NCBI GenBank assembly: GCA_030268105.1
Contig: BSDZ01000078.1
Coordinates: 4,143,001 to 4,207,000 of the forward strand
Length of the DNA: 64,000 nt
Source: Volvox africanus
Taxonomy: Eukaryota > Chlorophyta > Chlorophyceae > Chlamydomonadales > Volvocaceae
Direction of reading: 5' to 3'
The notes beneath the pieces were generated by a model. That model saw nothing but the letters and a program-made list of their open reading frames with translations. It ran no database searches and was not told the DNA's origin. Below, in pieces: positions 12,311-25,000 of this stretch. Position numbers and translations under genes: made by a program. The first letter of the stretch is position 1. Every line of letters begins with the position of its first letter.

Positions 12311-12706
12311 TGCGGAATACTTTGAAGCAGGTAACGTAAACGTCCCCCAGGCAAAACTAGTTAAATCAGCAGTTTTGTTTAATAAGGAGGCATTACAGGA
12401 AAAGTCTTCGGCGATTGGTTACAATTAGGGGGGAACCTTCGGTAAGCAGACGAAACTGCAAAAGGGCCAGGAAGGGACAAGTGAAAACGGATTCGCAAAT
12501 GATAATAGAATATATAGGACCTTTATAACAATGCCTTTTTTGATAAAGCAACGACCGGTGTACGGCTACTAAAGTCTCGCGTTGTCCGGAAAAATTCCTC
12601 ATACACGCATGTATTGTTAGTTATCACTAGTTAACAACGCTTATCCATACTTTAAGCAGCACGCAAATGGATTCTATATGATTTGAGTGTGCGGAGTCTC
12701 GCGGAT
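12311..12706. promoter_or_regulatory. Divergent promoter between the DUF1664 and TLDc genes
   Basis: Only 396 bases separate the two start codons, so both 5' UTRs and both promoters must fit here. The segment is AT-rich compared with the flanks. TATA-like stretches (AATATATAGG near 12508 and TTTATAAC near 12522) lie near its middle. No specific factor site is claimed. Confidence 0.5.
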
Positions 12707-15700
12707 ATGCGCGTCGCGACGGTTCTGCCCCGTCCAGCGGGCTTCATGGCTGCAACTGGCGTTAAGCTTCCTGCCGTGGCCGTCTTGTCCATTCAAGTCT
12801 GCCTGGCGTTGTGTGTGCTGGCGGCGCTCGCGAAGCTCCTGCTGTACGCCACTCGCCTGGCGCTGCGCAAGACGAGTTTCAATTACGTGCCATTCAGCCA
12901 CGACTTGAAAGACGTATTAGTGACTGACTGCACACACACCCACGCGAGAACGCTGACCCACCACAAGGTTCAGCGCAACCCTACGCGCCTGCGTCCTTCC
13001 GACACCAGCACGGGACTCGTCCTTAACGCACTTAAAGCCACCGCCTGGAGTGCAGGTCAAGCCTACGAGTGGTGTCAGCTGCCGCAGGTCAGCACCAATC
13101 ATTTTGACGTGGACAGGTAGGCTTGGTCCCCCGTGCGGGGTGCAAAGGGCACGCTCGTCAGTTCCAGGGGACGGCGGAGGCGGATGGCCGTTGGGTTTGG
13201 GATCGGTTATAACTACCTTGAAAGTGGAGCCTGTGCTGGCTGAGCGCTGGGTGCGTTGAGTGATGTCTTTCCGCAATTCAATACCACCGCTGCTCCTTTT
13301 AGCCATCGCCCCACTGGCCGATGCGGCCTCCGTGATTACCCTTGAAGCCGCTGTACGGTATGTGTGTATGCATCGTACAGACATACGCATATAGACCTCG
13401 TTAGAATTCTACATTTCAGGAATTAGTTGTCAGTTAAGGCCGCCTATCAAATTAGAGCTTCCTTCACTGCCGTATTCCCTGTCCCCTCCCCGTTGCCCTC
13501 CATACCCTTTGCTTTCCGTAATCACCCTGCACCCGGCTCACCGTCAAGTCCCTGCCCGCCCCCGTCCGAACATCAATTTCATGAAACTGCTCTTTTAACG
13601 TCAAACCCCCTCTGCGGCTTCGTACCCCTCCTCAGCTTCCTTGCCGTGTGGTGCTACATAAACAGAAGCCTGGCGCTGCAGCACGAAGAGGGTAGGTGTA
13701 CGGCCACCGGGCGCCACGCGGTCCGGCTCCTCGCGGGCGGGTCGTCTTGAGAGAGAACCTACCTTGACCCTACCTTGAGTGTTCGTGTCTGTCTGTTCGT
13801 GTCTGTCTGTTCGTGTCTGTCTGTTCGTCCCTCCGGCCCCTCTGCGCCACGCAGTGCTGCGCCACATGGCCCGAATCGGGGACTTCCGGGAGGCCTTCTT
13901 GTCCCCGCAGCTGGTCGCGACCCATGGGTCAGAGGACGGCATTACGAACATTAGGTGCGCCCGCCCGGGGGCTGACGTGTCGCGGTAGCTCTGTGGGGGT
14001 ACGGCAGGGACGCAGCCGCAATCCTGCCATACTGTATACGCCGTGATGTGAATGCGTACGGCTATGAGTTCGTTATGTATCTTACCTTATATATACCTTA
14101 TATATACCTTATATATACCTTATATATACCTTATATATACCTTATATATACCTTATATATACCTTATATATACCTTATATATACCTTATATATACCTTAT
14201 ATATACCTTATATATACCTTATATATACCTTATATATACCTTATATATACCTTATATATACCTTATATATACCTTATATGTACCTTATATATACCTTATA
14301 TATACCTTATATATACCTTATATATACCTTATATATACCTTATATATACCTTATATATACCTTATATGTACCTTATATATACCTTATATATACCTTATAT
14401 ATACCTTATATATACCTTATATATACCTTATATATACCTTATATATACCTTATATATACCTTATATATACCTTATATATACCTTATATATACCTTATATA
14501 TACCTTATATATACCTTATATATACCTTATATATACCTTATATATACCTTATATATACCTTATATATACCTTATATATACCTTATATATACCTTATATAT
14601 ACCTTATATATACCTTATATATACCTTATATATACCTTATATATACCTTATATATACCTTATATATACCTTATATATACCTTATATGTACCTTATATATA
14701 CCTTATATATACCTTATATATACCTTATATATACCTTATATATACCTTATATATACCTTATATATACCTTATATATACCTTATATGTACCTTATATATAC
14801 CTTATATATACCTTATATATACCTTATATATACCTTATATATACCTTATATATACCTTATATATACCTTATATATACCTTATATATACCTTATATATACC
14901 TTATATATACCTTATATATACCTTATATATACCTTATATATACCTTATATATACCTTATATATACCTTATATATACCTTATATATACCTTATATATACCT
15001 TATATATACCTTATATATACCTTATATATACCTTATATATACCTTATATATACCTTATATATACCTTATATATACCTTATATATACCTTATATATACCTT
15101 ATATATACCTTATATATACCTTATATATACCTTATATATACCTTATATATACTTGGTCACATACTTGCACATGTGTTCCGAAGATAGGAAGGGAAGGGGA
15201 GGGACTACAAAACAGAGGGTATGTCCTCCTCCTTGGTGGAGCCAGCCTAACTCCCCTCAACCAAAGCATGTCTTAGGATATTTGTTCCATTTCCCCCTTT
15301 GGGTGTGTATCGTGCATGTTTGGAGGATCGCTCCAGGGATGCTTTCACGGCTCTCAAGCTGGTATGTTGGATCAACAGCGTGGAGCGCATTCGCTTTTCG
15401 GCGCCGTACGAGGAAAGGGACTGCGACGCCAAGTTTAGCTTTTTCTTGCCGCGCTTCGCTGACGTCCTTTCCAACCCGGAGGCGGTGTGGCAAGAGTGGC
15501 AGGACGAGTACCGGGAGGTGGGCGGGTTGCGGATGGCGGCATGCGGGGTGTGGTGTGGCGATCGTAAGGTTGAGCTCAACACGCGGCGAGGAATGTACGA
15601 CAGCGGAGAGAGAGGGGGGTGAAGGAAAGCACGGGGTAAGGGGGGCTCGGGTTACGAAGGAGTCGAAGCCATACGGTGTTTGGAAGCCAGTGAGGCTACT

Positions 15701-18442
15701 ATCGGGAGGGAACAGGGTCTTGTTATTACCAGCGGCGCACCCCTCCCTCCACCCGCTCAGCGAAGTCCCTGCCAGCCCGGGGAAGACCCCGTGTGTGGTC
15801 TTCGCCCCCTCCAGGCCCTCCGGGACCCCAGGACTCCAGGACCCTTACACCCGTGTCCCTCCCAGCCATCAGTTTGGAACAGCTCCACCCATTCCTTCCG
15901 CGCTTAGTTCCCCTCTCTTTCACACACTTACACACACACACACACACTCTCTCTTTCTCACTCAAATGCACACTCGGCCCGCCCGCTCCGGACCCGCTTT
16001 GAACGGTGTGCGGGTGTCCAGGTGGTGAGCGGGTTTGACGTGCTGACCGGAGAGCCGCCCGCTGTGGAGCGCTACAGCGCCGTGGGGCTCGTGGTGCTAC
16101 GGCCACCCGAACCCACCCTGCACTACTACAGCCTCTTCAGCCACACCATTGGGTACGACACTGTGCTCACCATGTACGACAGTCAGCGCTATGGTGAGTT
16201 CTTTTCCGATGTGAGTTCTTTTACCACCACATCTATCTGCCTATCTGTCTACCTATGTATCCATCTTTCCATCTATCTATATCACACATTGTGCTTCTTG
16301 GTCAGTCCCAGTATTTTTGTTATCGTACAGGTTCGGTTGTTGGTTGTTCCCGTACCAGACGCGTATTTTCCCCCGCTTCCTCAGAGCTGGAGTCCAAGTA
16401 CACGCAGTTCATCAGCTGCCGCAGCAGGCCGGTGTGGCCCCGTGTTGACATGGGCCCGCTGGCACGTCTGCTCAACAGGGTGGAAGGCGATGGTGGGTCC
16501 TAGATATGGGTGATGGCGGGTGGGTCGGTGAAGGTACGTACGACACTACATCTGCCCAGTCTGCCTGACTGGACGAGGCGCTCCCTTTCAACCTATTTTG
16601 GCGTCTCCGCCCCCTTCCTCCCAACGCAGAGCTCGGTCCGCATCTGCGGTGGGCCTGCGCCCGCTTCACCGACACGGGGCCGGTGCTGCGAATCGAGAAC
16701 ACAGCGGCGCCGCTGAGTAAGGCGCAGCGGTATGGCCACCCGTACGCCCGCCACCTGTATTGCAGTACGCTGCCGCCTGCCACCCTTGTGGCCATCGTGG
16801 TCAGCTACCTAGAGTACGGCATGCAGGTGGTACGGTCGTTACCAGTTAATCAATTGGTTAGGGCTAAAACGGTTGGCAGCTCGAACCACTTTGCTGGGGC
16901 CCAGGGCCACAGCAATCGCCATGTGTCAAGGGGGTGCGGGGGCTTTGCGTGTGTGAGTGTGTGTGTGTATGTGTGTATGTGCCTATGTTTTTGCGTGTTT
17001 AAGTCTCTGTGAGTCCCTGACAGGTTTTGACCTAAGTGGGTGCTGCTCGCCCGTGGGCAGGTCTGCTCGTCAGCCAGTGTACTTCCCCCTACCTCCCATC
17101 ACCCCCCCCTGGTTGCGACTCGGCGGCTAAGCCCCTCCCCTCCTTATCGTCAGATCTCTGGCTGTCAAACTACCCGCAGCTAACATTTCACCTTGATGGC
17201 ATTCTGCAGAACAGCGCCGCCCTTCTATTGCCGCCGTACAGGGCCTCAAACCCAAACGTGGTGGCTGGACGTGGGATGAGCTGCAGGCCCTCAACAATGG
17301 CATTTCCTGGCAGGTGGGTGCTGAGGAGCGGAGGCAGCCGAGGGTCCGGTTGGCATCTACGCATGGATGAACGCGCCTCTCAGTACTACAGTTCGTACTC
17401 CAGTACGGCAACATTCGTGTGGCTTTTCAAGTGCTTGTCCAGCACTGAGCCAACGAACCACCGACGCCAACGAACATAAACGCCAATCCGCTTACCGACT
17501 ACATGTTGTGTCCGTCTACTTAGGTGCCTGGCTGAGGCTGTGTGATGTAGTGTGATGTAGTGTGATGGGATGGGATGAGTGGGTTGCTGTTTACTTTGCC
17601 GTGTCGTGTCACTGCAGGAGTGGGAGGATGCCGTATGGAGACAGTGGGAACGCGGAGAGCTCGATCTGGATGCCTCAACGGGGGTCCTTGACGGTGCCGC
17701 CGCCGCCAGCCGCCGTCAGGGATCTCTCAGTGGCGGCGGGGCCGGAGCCCTGCCGCGGGTCGGCATCGCAATGACACCTGGAGGTGGATTCTGGGAACCG
17801 ACGCTATCCGAGCCTTCCGCCGTAATGCCCCTAGACGATTTGAGAGCCTTGGCAGGTGCTGTACCCGCACGCCTGGCGACACGCCGTTGGCAGTTGCTAT
17901 ACGGCAGCGCACGTGACGGCATCAGCCTTCGTACGTTGTACCGCAAGGCCGGGGGCCGCGCACCGACAGTGCTTGTGGTTCGTGAGGCGGGTGCGTGTGG
18001 TCATGTGTTCGGAGCCTTCGCAGCAGAGGCCTGGAAGTCCGGGCCGCGGTTTTACGGCACGGGGGAGACGTTTGTGTTTATGCTGCAGCCGCACCGGGCA
18101 AAATACCCTTGGCAGCGGCCACGCCATGGCGGCGGCGGCGGCAGCGCTACCGCAGCCGCCGCGGCCGCGGCATCTGGGGAAGCTCGGGACCGGAGCGGTG
18201 GCGGCTCCGCCGCCGCGTCCGCGTCCGCTGCAATGGCGGCAGCAACGCCGGGCGGTTCATTGGATTTCTTCCAGTTCTCGACCCACGAGGGTTTGGGCGT
18301 CGGCGGCTGTGGCACTTTTGCCTTATGGCTGGATAACGAGCTGCTAGAGGGGGCCAGCTACCCCTGCGACACCTTCGCGAGCCCCCAACTTTCGAGCAAA
18401 GAGGAGTTCAAGGTTGCCGCTGTGGAGTTGTGGCAACTATGA
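12707..18442 (+). CDS. TLDc-domain protein with N-terminal membrane segment
   Basis: The last exon (17618-18442) carries a clear TLDc domain: RRWQLLYGSARDGISLRTLY, VLVVREAGACGHVFGAFAAE, FYGTGETFVFML, then DFFQFSTHEGLGVGG and FALWLDNELLEG, ending AAVELWQL. TLDc proteins are linked to oxidative-stress protection and V-ATPase regulation. Exons joined in phase upstream are 13303-13357, 13636-13691, 13855-13954, 15337-15517, 16022-16193, 16385-16492, 16630-16826 and 17242-17313, with consensus GT and AG ends. An exon ending at 13116 and the ATG at 12707, which begins a protein with a strong membrane helix (AVLSIQVCLALCVLAALAKL), are less certain. The region before TLDc (for example DCDAKFSFFLPRFADVL, TLHYYSLFSHTIGYDTVL) matches no family I recognise. 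A low-complexity Gly/Ala insert splits the TLDc domain. The intron 13955-15336 holds a large satellite. Confidence 0.8.
14087..15152 (+). repeat. 11-bp minisatellite (TTATATATACC), 96 complete copies
   Basis: From 14087 to 15142 there are exactly 96 uninterrupted 11-bp units, plus a partial one. All are identical except four with a T-to-G-type change giving TTATATGTACC (near 14274, 14362, 14681 and 14780; spaced 8, 29 and 9 units). The array lies inside an intron of the TLDc gene. Because 11 is not a multiple of three and the unit has no plus-strand stop, all three plus frames stay open and give the same 11-residue periodic peptide. These frames are an artefact, not genes. Confidence 0.97.
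15925..15960. repeat. (CA)n/(CT)n microsatellite in a TLDc-gene intron
   Basis: A CA run followed by a CT-rich run in the intron before the exon at 16022. It may serve as part of the polypyrimidine region but is about 60 bases from the acceptor. Confidence 0.7.
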
Positions 18443-21400
18443 GGCCTGGGCGAGAGGGGAGAAGGGCTGAGTGTGTCTGTGGGGTTGAAGTCGGGGGAAA
18501 ATGAGGTGGTGTTGGTTGGTGTCGGCCAGACGTATTGAGGTCCGGTGTGCTGTAACCAGTTCTAACCAGTTCTAACCAGTCCTAACGGAATAATGGCTTG
18601 CGAACGAGAGCGGGTTTTAGTGACCCGCGCCCTCCCGGGTGCAGCTTGAGGGGTGTTGAGGAGGAGGCGATGGGGAACGAGGAGGAAACGCAGGGAGGGG
18701 TGGGGAGGGGAGGGGAGGAGGCAAATGTGCTCAGGTCAGGCCTTTTTGCCTTAGTAAATGATAGCGTGCTGACGTGTAAAGAAGCGACAGCAGCCGTAAT
18801 GGTACAGGAGTAACAAGAGTTTGGGCGGAGCTCCTGTCGCCCCTGTCGCCCTGGCCGCGGGGGCTGCAGCAATAACGTTTAACGGGGTCTAAAACTTGGC
18901 ATTTGCATAGGACGGGATACGGTATTAGCAGCACAGGCGACAGCGTATCGAAAATGACCTTGAGTGGCAATAGAATAGTCTTATAGCAATTTATTTGGCT
19001 CTGGTTTGGCAACCAGAAATTAGGAGCAAAATGTGCTCTTTTAAGTACAATACGATTGGATTGATAGTCTCGAATGTGAAGAATCTGGATATGGTCTAGA
19101 AGGCTTTTTGTTTTACTTATTTACATGTGATGTGTGCTTGATTGATTTTGCACTATATCATAAACTTACAGAAGCTTTTGTGCGAAGTTGCAACATTTCT
19201 TTTGAAAGCCCTCGCCCTCTTCCTCAAGCCGGATATACGAATCCGATGGTGTCTTACTCAGCATATCTCGCGCGCGCCAGGGTTGCGGTTGCCAGCCATC
19301 AAGGCGCCAATACCCCTCAGTCCCGCACCCGGGACTGCGATGCAAGGGGACGCCATCGCATCGTACACACACACATACATACACAGATACGCAAGAAGCA
19401 TTACCCGCGAAGGTCTTGGCGGGCGGGTGCAGTCAGAGGGCCATCAGCATACGAACCGGGTTTTCTCTTTCCACCAACCAATGGGCGTCAAACGCGTCTG
19501 CGCTATGAACCCTGGGGGCTTGAGAGGGAAAAATCAGGGACTTACATTACCGGTGGAACGCGCGTCGCCTTGATCCTCTCTCCAACTCACATGGCCAGGA
19601 TGCTTGGCAAAGGAGGGGAGTATGCGTACGTGGAGTGAGCGAGAGGGAGATGGGGAGAGAATGTTGGAAGGGAGATATGAAGTACGGAAGCTGCCACTAC
19701 TTTCGACTGTCAAACGGTTTGCACCGCTCACATCTTAACAGAGAGCCTTATCCACCGTCAAAGGCCAAAAGTAAGGAACTAACACCTCAATCCCCCCCTC
19801 CCCAATACCACCAAAAGAACGCCCGGGGTGAACAGTCATGTCGTGCAAGTCAAAACACAGGATCTGCAACGCGAGAAAAAAGTAATGCGGTCAAGCAAGC
19901 GGCAGTCAGTTTCCGAAACATAATGTACCGCTCATTTCCTGGGGCAACACCAGAGAGCTGAGAGGCACAAGCGCGGCCCTGGTCGGCGGAAGCTTTCAGC
20001 TCGAAGCCAGATTTGTACCGGGACTCACAACACCAGCCACTGCCGACCTGGCTTTAGACCCCGCTCGCTACGTCTCTGCCAATCCATATATCGGACATTA
20101 CCAACGTTCTTACTACCACCACCTCCGCCACCTCCGCCGCCATCAGCGCTATCGGCACCATGCCATGGCCACCACGCTTGCTTGCAGCCTAAGCTGCCCC
20201 AACGACTTCACCTTCACCTTCCCAGCGGTTGCGTGGCAAGCAGAAGAAGGATTATTACGGCGAGCCCTGGAGAAGAGAAGGGCCGCCAGAACACAATCCA
20301 AATGAAGAGTGCCATTCCCAAAGGTCCTTCGGGGCAGAAAACTCCGATACTCCGGCAAATACGCGAAAGTCTCTGCACCGAAGCAATTAAGCCATGGCGC
20401 CCCGAAACGGCAACGTCAACATATCCCTAGCATCGCGCCCAATTCCTTCTGGTCAAAGTGCTGCCGTACAGGACGATCGACCTTCGTCGTAGCCTTCCAG
20501 GCGCCGCAAGAGGTCAAGCTGTGTGCATTTTGGCGAAAGCCACAAATTCGAAAACTCTACAGGATATGTAGGTACGACAAAGCCCGGGGATACGGATTTC
20601 GCCACCCGCCATAAGGCCCACATAATAAAAGGTCCCACCGGATTGCCCGATGCACGTCTGTACGGCGAGTCGGTTGGTTCTTCAGTTGCCTTGAAATCCT
20701 TTCTTCGGTCGCCGCATGTGGTCCTCGCTCATCCATCCCTTTTCCCGCAGCGGCCCAGGGAGTGTTCGGCCGTTTATGACACGAAACACCGTGCCGGGTA
20801 TACCATGTGCCCGACCCGACAACCCCGCCCGGGCCGCCCATATGCACAGCCTCGCTTAGAGCGGCACCTCCGTCTCTGACCCATAGTGCCACTGCTCGAA
20901 CCTTATCTCGGCGTGCCACTTCCAGGAAAGATGTCCCAGACAATCTGTGAGAGCTCGCACGCGTAGGCTTCCCCCGCCCTGGTGGCCTCCGCAGGGACCC
21001 TCACGCCGCCTCATCCTCTTGCCATTATATCAACTGGACTATTAAAACGAAACACGACTAAGATAAATATAACTACCCTTTCTTCGTAAATCCTGAGCTG
21101 CTGCTTTCATCTCCGTATGTCTGCACTGCCGTATATCTGTATAATAGTCTGCCTACAATAAACCTACATGCCTGTCCTCATACCGTACATTTCGTGCCGG
21201 CTCGGAGAGTCAGTTGGGAGGCCCGTGAAGGTCTTTGCCTTCTGCCGCATCTGCCACAGGATGCTAGCAATGCTACATTCTGCTTTTGGACACGCAAGCC
21301 CCCCCTTGAGGCTTCCCGTCCTAAAGCCACACCTTATGGTCAGTCAGTACGGGTGCAGCTGTCCTTGCTGTTCCCTCCTATTGCCTAAAGCACGAATACA

Positions 21401-22069
21401 CCGAACGCAAACAAGTAAGGACCCTTACGATGTCCATGTCGATAAAAACGCCGCCGAGATATCTCATCTCTCCCCCCCAGACAGGAACACACACACACAC
21501 GCACACGCATACGCACAGAAACACACAGTTCTCAATCCATACCCCATCATCCTTCAGTCCGGGAAACACAGCCTCTGGCAACATGGCAAGATGGCCACAT
21601 GGCAACATGGCAACATGGAACCGTACTCCATAACTCTGGCGACCAACGAACGAGGCGCCAGCAGCTGTAGTCTCCAGCACCGTTGCAGTCGCTTCCAGCG
21701 CTGCTACTGCCACTGCCATTGAATGCCACAAGCGCAACCCCCAAGGGGATCTGCTGTAGCTGCTCCGAGATGCTAACACCACGACCGGTTGTATTAGTGC
21801 TGCTACGGTGCCCGATCGCTCAGCACAGCCACAGTCACAGCCACAGCCACAGCCACAGCCACTACCACAACTGCAGGTCCCCGGATCAACTGAAGTAGTA
21901 GCGTCACCTCTCCACACGCGCCGAGGCAGCCACCATTGGTTGTCAGCGACTGCGCAAGCACCAGCTACAGCAGCAGCTAGCCAGCTTTAGCTGTAGCTGT
22001 AGCTGTAACCGTAGCTGCTGCCGCTGCAGCTGAAGCTACAGGGCTTTCGGTGCACTCCGCGCTTGAGCC
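18443..22069. other. Intergenic between convergent TLDc and kinase genes; no gene recognised
   Basis: The two flanking genes converge here, so both 3' UTRs lie inside. Many short frames are open on both strands but none shows a known motif, domain or plausible splice chain. The sequence is less GC-rich than the genes. Local repeats include CA runs near 19368-19390 and 21488-21530, an ACATGGCA repeat at 21580-21617 and a CACAGC array at 21825-21861. I could not find a minus-strand TGTAA near the kinase stop. Confidence 0.5.
18551..18555 (+). terminator. TGTAA polyadenylation signal of the TLDc gene
   Basis: TGTAA 109 bases after the stop codon at 18442. It is the start of a short tandem repeat (TAACCAGTTC three times, to 18586). 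A second TGTAA at 18774-18778 is an alternative. Confidence 0.6.
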
Positions 22070-25000
22070 CTAGGGGCTGAAAGGCTGGAACCAGGCCTGC
22101 TGCTGTTCCGAGAGGTAGGTTGCCGGTTCCAGGGGCATCAAGTGATCGAACTTGTCGAAGTTCGAAGTATCATCGGGAGATTTGATCTTTGGGATGTACG
22201 GCGGCATGTAGGCCTTCGTCGCAATGTATCCCCATTCCAGGTTGCGAAACCAGTCGTGGTGCTTGATTGCCTATCCCCCCCGCGGGGCAGTCGGGGAGAT
22301 GCGACCGGAAAGGTGAGAAGGGCCAAAGGGATACAAACAGACAAACAGACAAACAGACAAACAGACAAACAGACAAACAGACAAACAGAGACAAACAGAT
22401 AGACAGACAGATATACAGGCAGACAGATGGACAGGCAGACAGACAGACAAACAGACAAACAGACAGACAGACCCTGCGCTGCGGTTCGGCCCGGTGGTCA
22501 GGCCCCCGGTGCTTGTCCTCTAAGGGAAAGTCGCCCACGGCAGTGTAACATCCAAACACCTAGACATACAGACAAAAAAGAAATTTGGGTTACATATTGC
22601 TTATTGAGGGTTACGCACACCATCCCTCCTTACTTGCACGCCCTCCTTAGTGCAACCCAGTCGCTGGGAGGGCTCCACCTGCTCGGAGCGGCATTGGGCA
22701 GTTGGGCAGTTGGGCAGTTGGGCGAGAACGGGCAGCGGGCGGGTGGGTCTTACTAGGGGAGAAGCTGTATGTTGCGGTGTCTCCATGCGTCACTTCCGGC
22801 GCCGAGGTGTTTCTCAGGACCTCTTCCCAAGGAGTGAAGAGTGTTCGTTACGGGCAAGACAATGTTGAGGAGGAAGAAGGAGCAAGTTTAGAGGAGAAGG
22901 ATGGAGAGGAGGAGGAAGGGCCAGAAGTCGAAGCATATGGAAAGCTCAAAAAGCGTATGTACCTCGTAAACCCTCCCCCGAGTTGTACACGTCCTCCTGG
23001 CTGCCCCAACCCAGAGACCCCTCCCTCTAAGATCGCCTCCCTGTCTCTCTTTGGCAGCTTGGCGGCGGCCAGGTGGTGGGTGGCGGTAACGTCCCGCACC
23101 TGAAGCAGCCGATGGATGAGATCTCGTGCCCAGGGCCCTATGTACGGTGGAAAGACCAAATCCCGTTGAAGGATACGGCGATACGTGTCTTGCGGGTTGC
23201 CCGTGTAGAAGGGAGGGAATCCGTGCAGCATCTCGTACACAACGCAACCCAACGACCACCAGTCAACGCACGTCGAGTGGCCCTGAGGGGGGGGTTACGC
23301 GCGTGTGTGTATGTGTGTGTGTGTGTGTATGTGTGGAAGGGGTTAAGGGGGAAGCGGGACGGGGGAGATATGGAAAGGAAGCAATGTTAAGACTAATGAA
23401 GCAAGAGCTGACTGCCTGACGAGAGGTGGGCCTGCAAGAAGGATCGCCCTGGATTTAGATTGGATTTGGATTTTGGATCTTGATCTGTAAGGTACACTTA
23501 AGTTGCAATCCTCTCACTCCACTTACGGAGGAGCCTCAAGGACGATGGCTCGTAGCGCCTTTTGAAAATATCCACGTTGTAATTGAGTTCCAGGCTATCA
23601 ATACATCGCCGTACTGGACAGGCGTGTCGTACCTTGCCAGTGATAACCTCCGGCGCCAAGTAGTCGGGCGTGCCGCACATCGTGTAGGTCCGGCCCTGGA
23701 CCCGCTTTGCGAAGCCTAGGTCGGTAAGGCGCACGTAACCGTCCGCTCCGATGAGCAGGTTCTCGGGCTGCAAGGCGGCGGCATGGGGAGGGTGGTAATG
23801 ACGGTATGCGTTGGCAACAGGGGTAGAGGGGCAGTGTAGAGAGAGATGCGGACGATCGGAAAGTCCATATGATCCTTATTACCGTCATGGCACCTCCCAG
23901 CTCCCACCCCGCGTTTCTTCACCTGTGGCCCCCGTTGACTCCTAACGACGTCCCCGTCCCCAACCACCTCCCCAACTACCTTGAGGTCTCTGTACGCAAT
24001 TCCCTTTTTATGAAGGCATTCGAGTGCCAACACAATCTGGGCAACGTAGAACCGCGCGTGCTCCTCCCGCAGCCGCCCGTGATCCCGCATGTGCGTGAAG
24101 AACTCCCCCCCGGGCACGTAGTCCATAACCAGGTACAGGTTGTCCCGGTCCTAACGGAATAACGGTTGGAAGTTATCGGTTAGACGGTGGTCAGGGTTAG
24201 AAAAGTTATAGAGGCTACGGTGGGCGATTAGGAACCATGGACTGGTGGTGGCGGCGCCCGGAACAACAAAGGGTGCAGGTGTACGGCTAAGGGAAAGCAT
24301 CTGGGTGCAGCGAGGGACGGGGCACTGGGTGCAGGATGGTTGTGAAGGTTTTGAGCACAGGAGGCTCGTACGCGTACGTGTGTACAACTGCCGTACGGAA
24401 TATCCTTAATAATGCGTGGGATCATACCTGGAAAGTCGTCAACAAGTTGATGATGAAGGGGTAACCGGAAACATATGCCAGCATCGCCCGCTCGTCCAAT
24501 ACGTGTTGGACCTGCGGTACAGAGCAGGAAATACGGAGTGTCATCGGGGACTGCGCTTTACGCCGCGTACCCGAACCTACCTACGTCACGGGTCAACATC
24601 AGGGCCTTGTTCGTGATATTTAAATGCCCGATACTGGACTTCAATGTTGCCGCGCAAACAAGAACGCACTGCCGGCATGAACAAGCCGCCCAACGCCGTA
24701 CATGTCATCCATGTGCCGTACCCTAGCCGTACCCATATCCCACCTGGTTTTCTCGAATAACAGCCGCTTTGGATAGCGTCTTGATGGCCACCAGATTATT
24801 GCTCTCTAGGTGCCGGGCCAAAGACACTCGGCCAAATGTGCCCGCGCCGATGACCCGCATCCACTCGAAATCCGCTTTGCAAGGCAACCGGCTGCCTGCC
24901 GGGCTGGTGGGCTGCGTGGCGGTCGAGGCGACGGAGCAGGTGCTATCCAGGCGCTACAGATGGTGATGATGATTATGATGGAGGCGGGAGGTGGCGGAGT

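Noticed and set aside
14048..16028. Three long plus-strand open frames of 332-658 codons with an 11-residue periodic peptide
   Set aside because: They are produced by the 11-bp satellite, which has no stop in any plus frame. They have no independent coding signal and lie in an intron.
22332..22471. CRISPR-like regular repeats
   Set aside because: The units are contiguous 8-mers without spacers, inside an intron of a eukaryotic gene. The same applies to 44309-44378 and 50426-50570.
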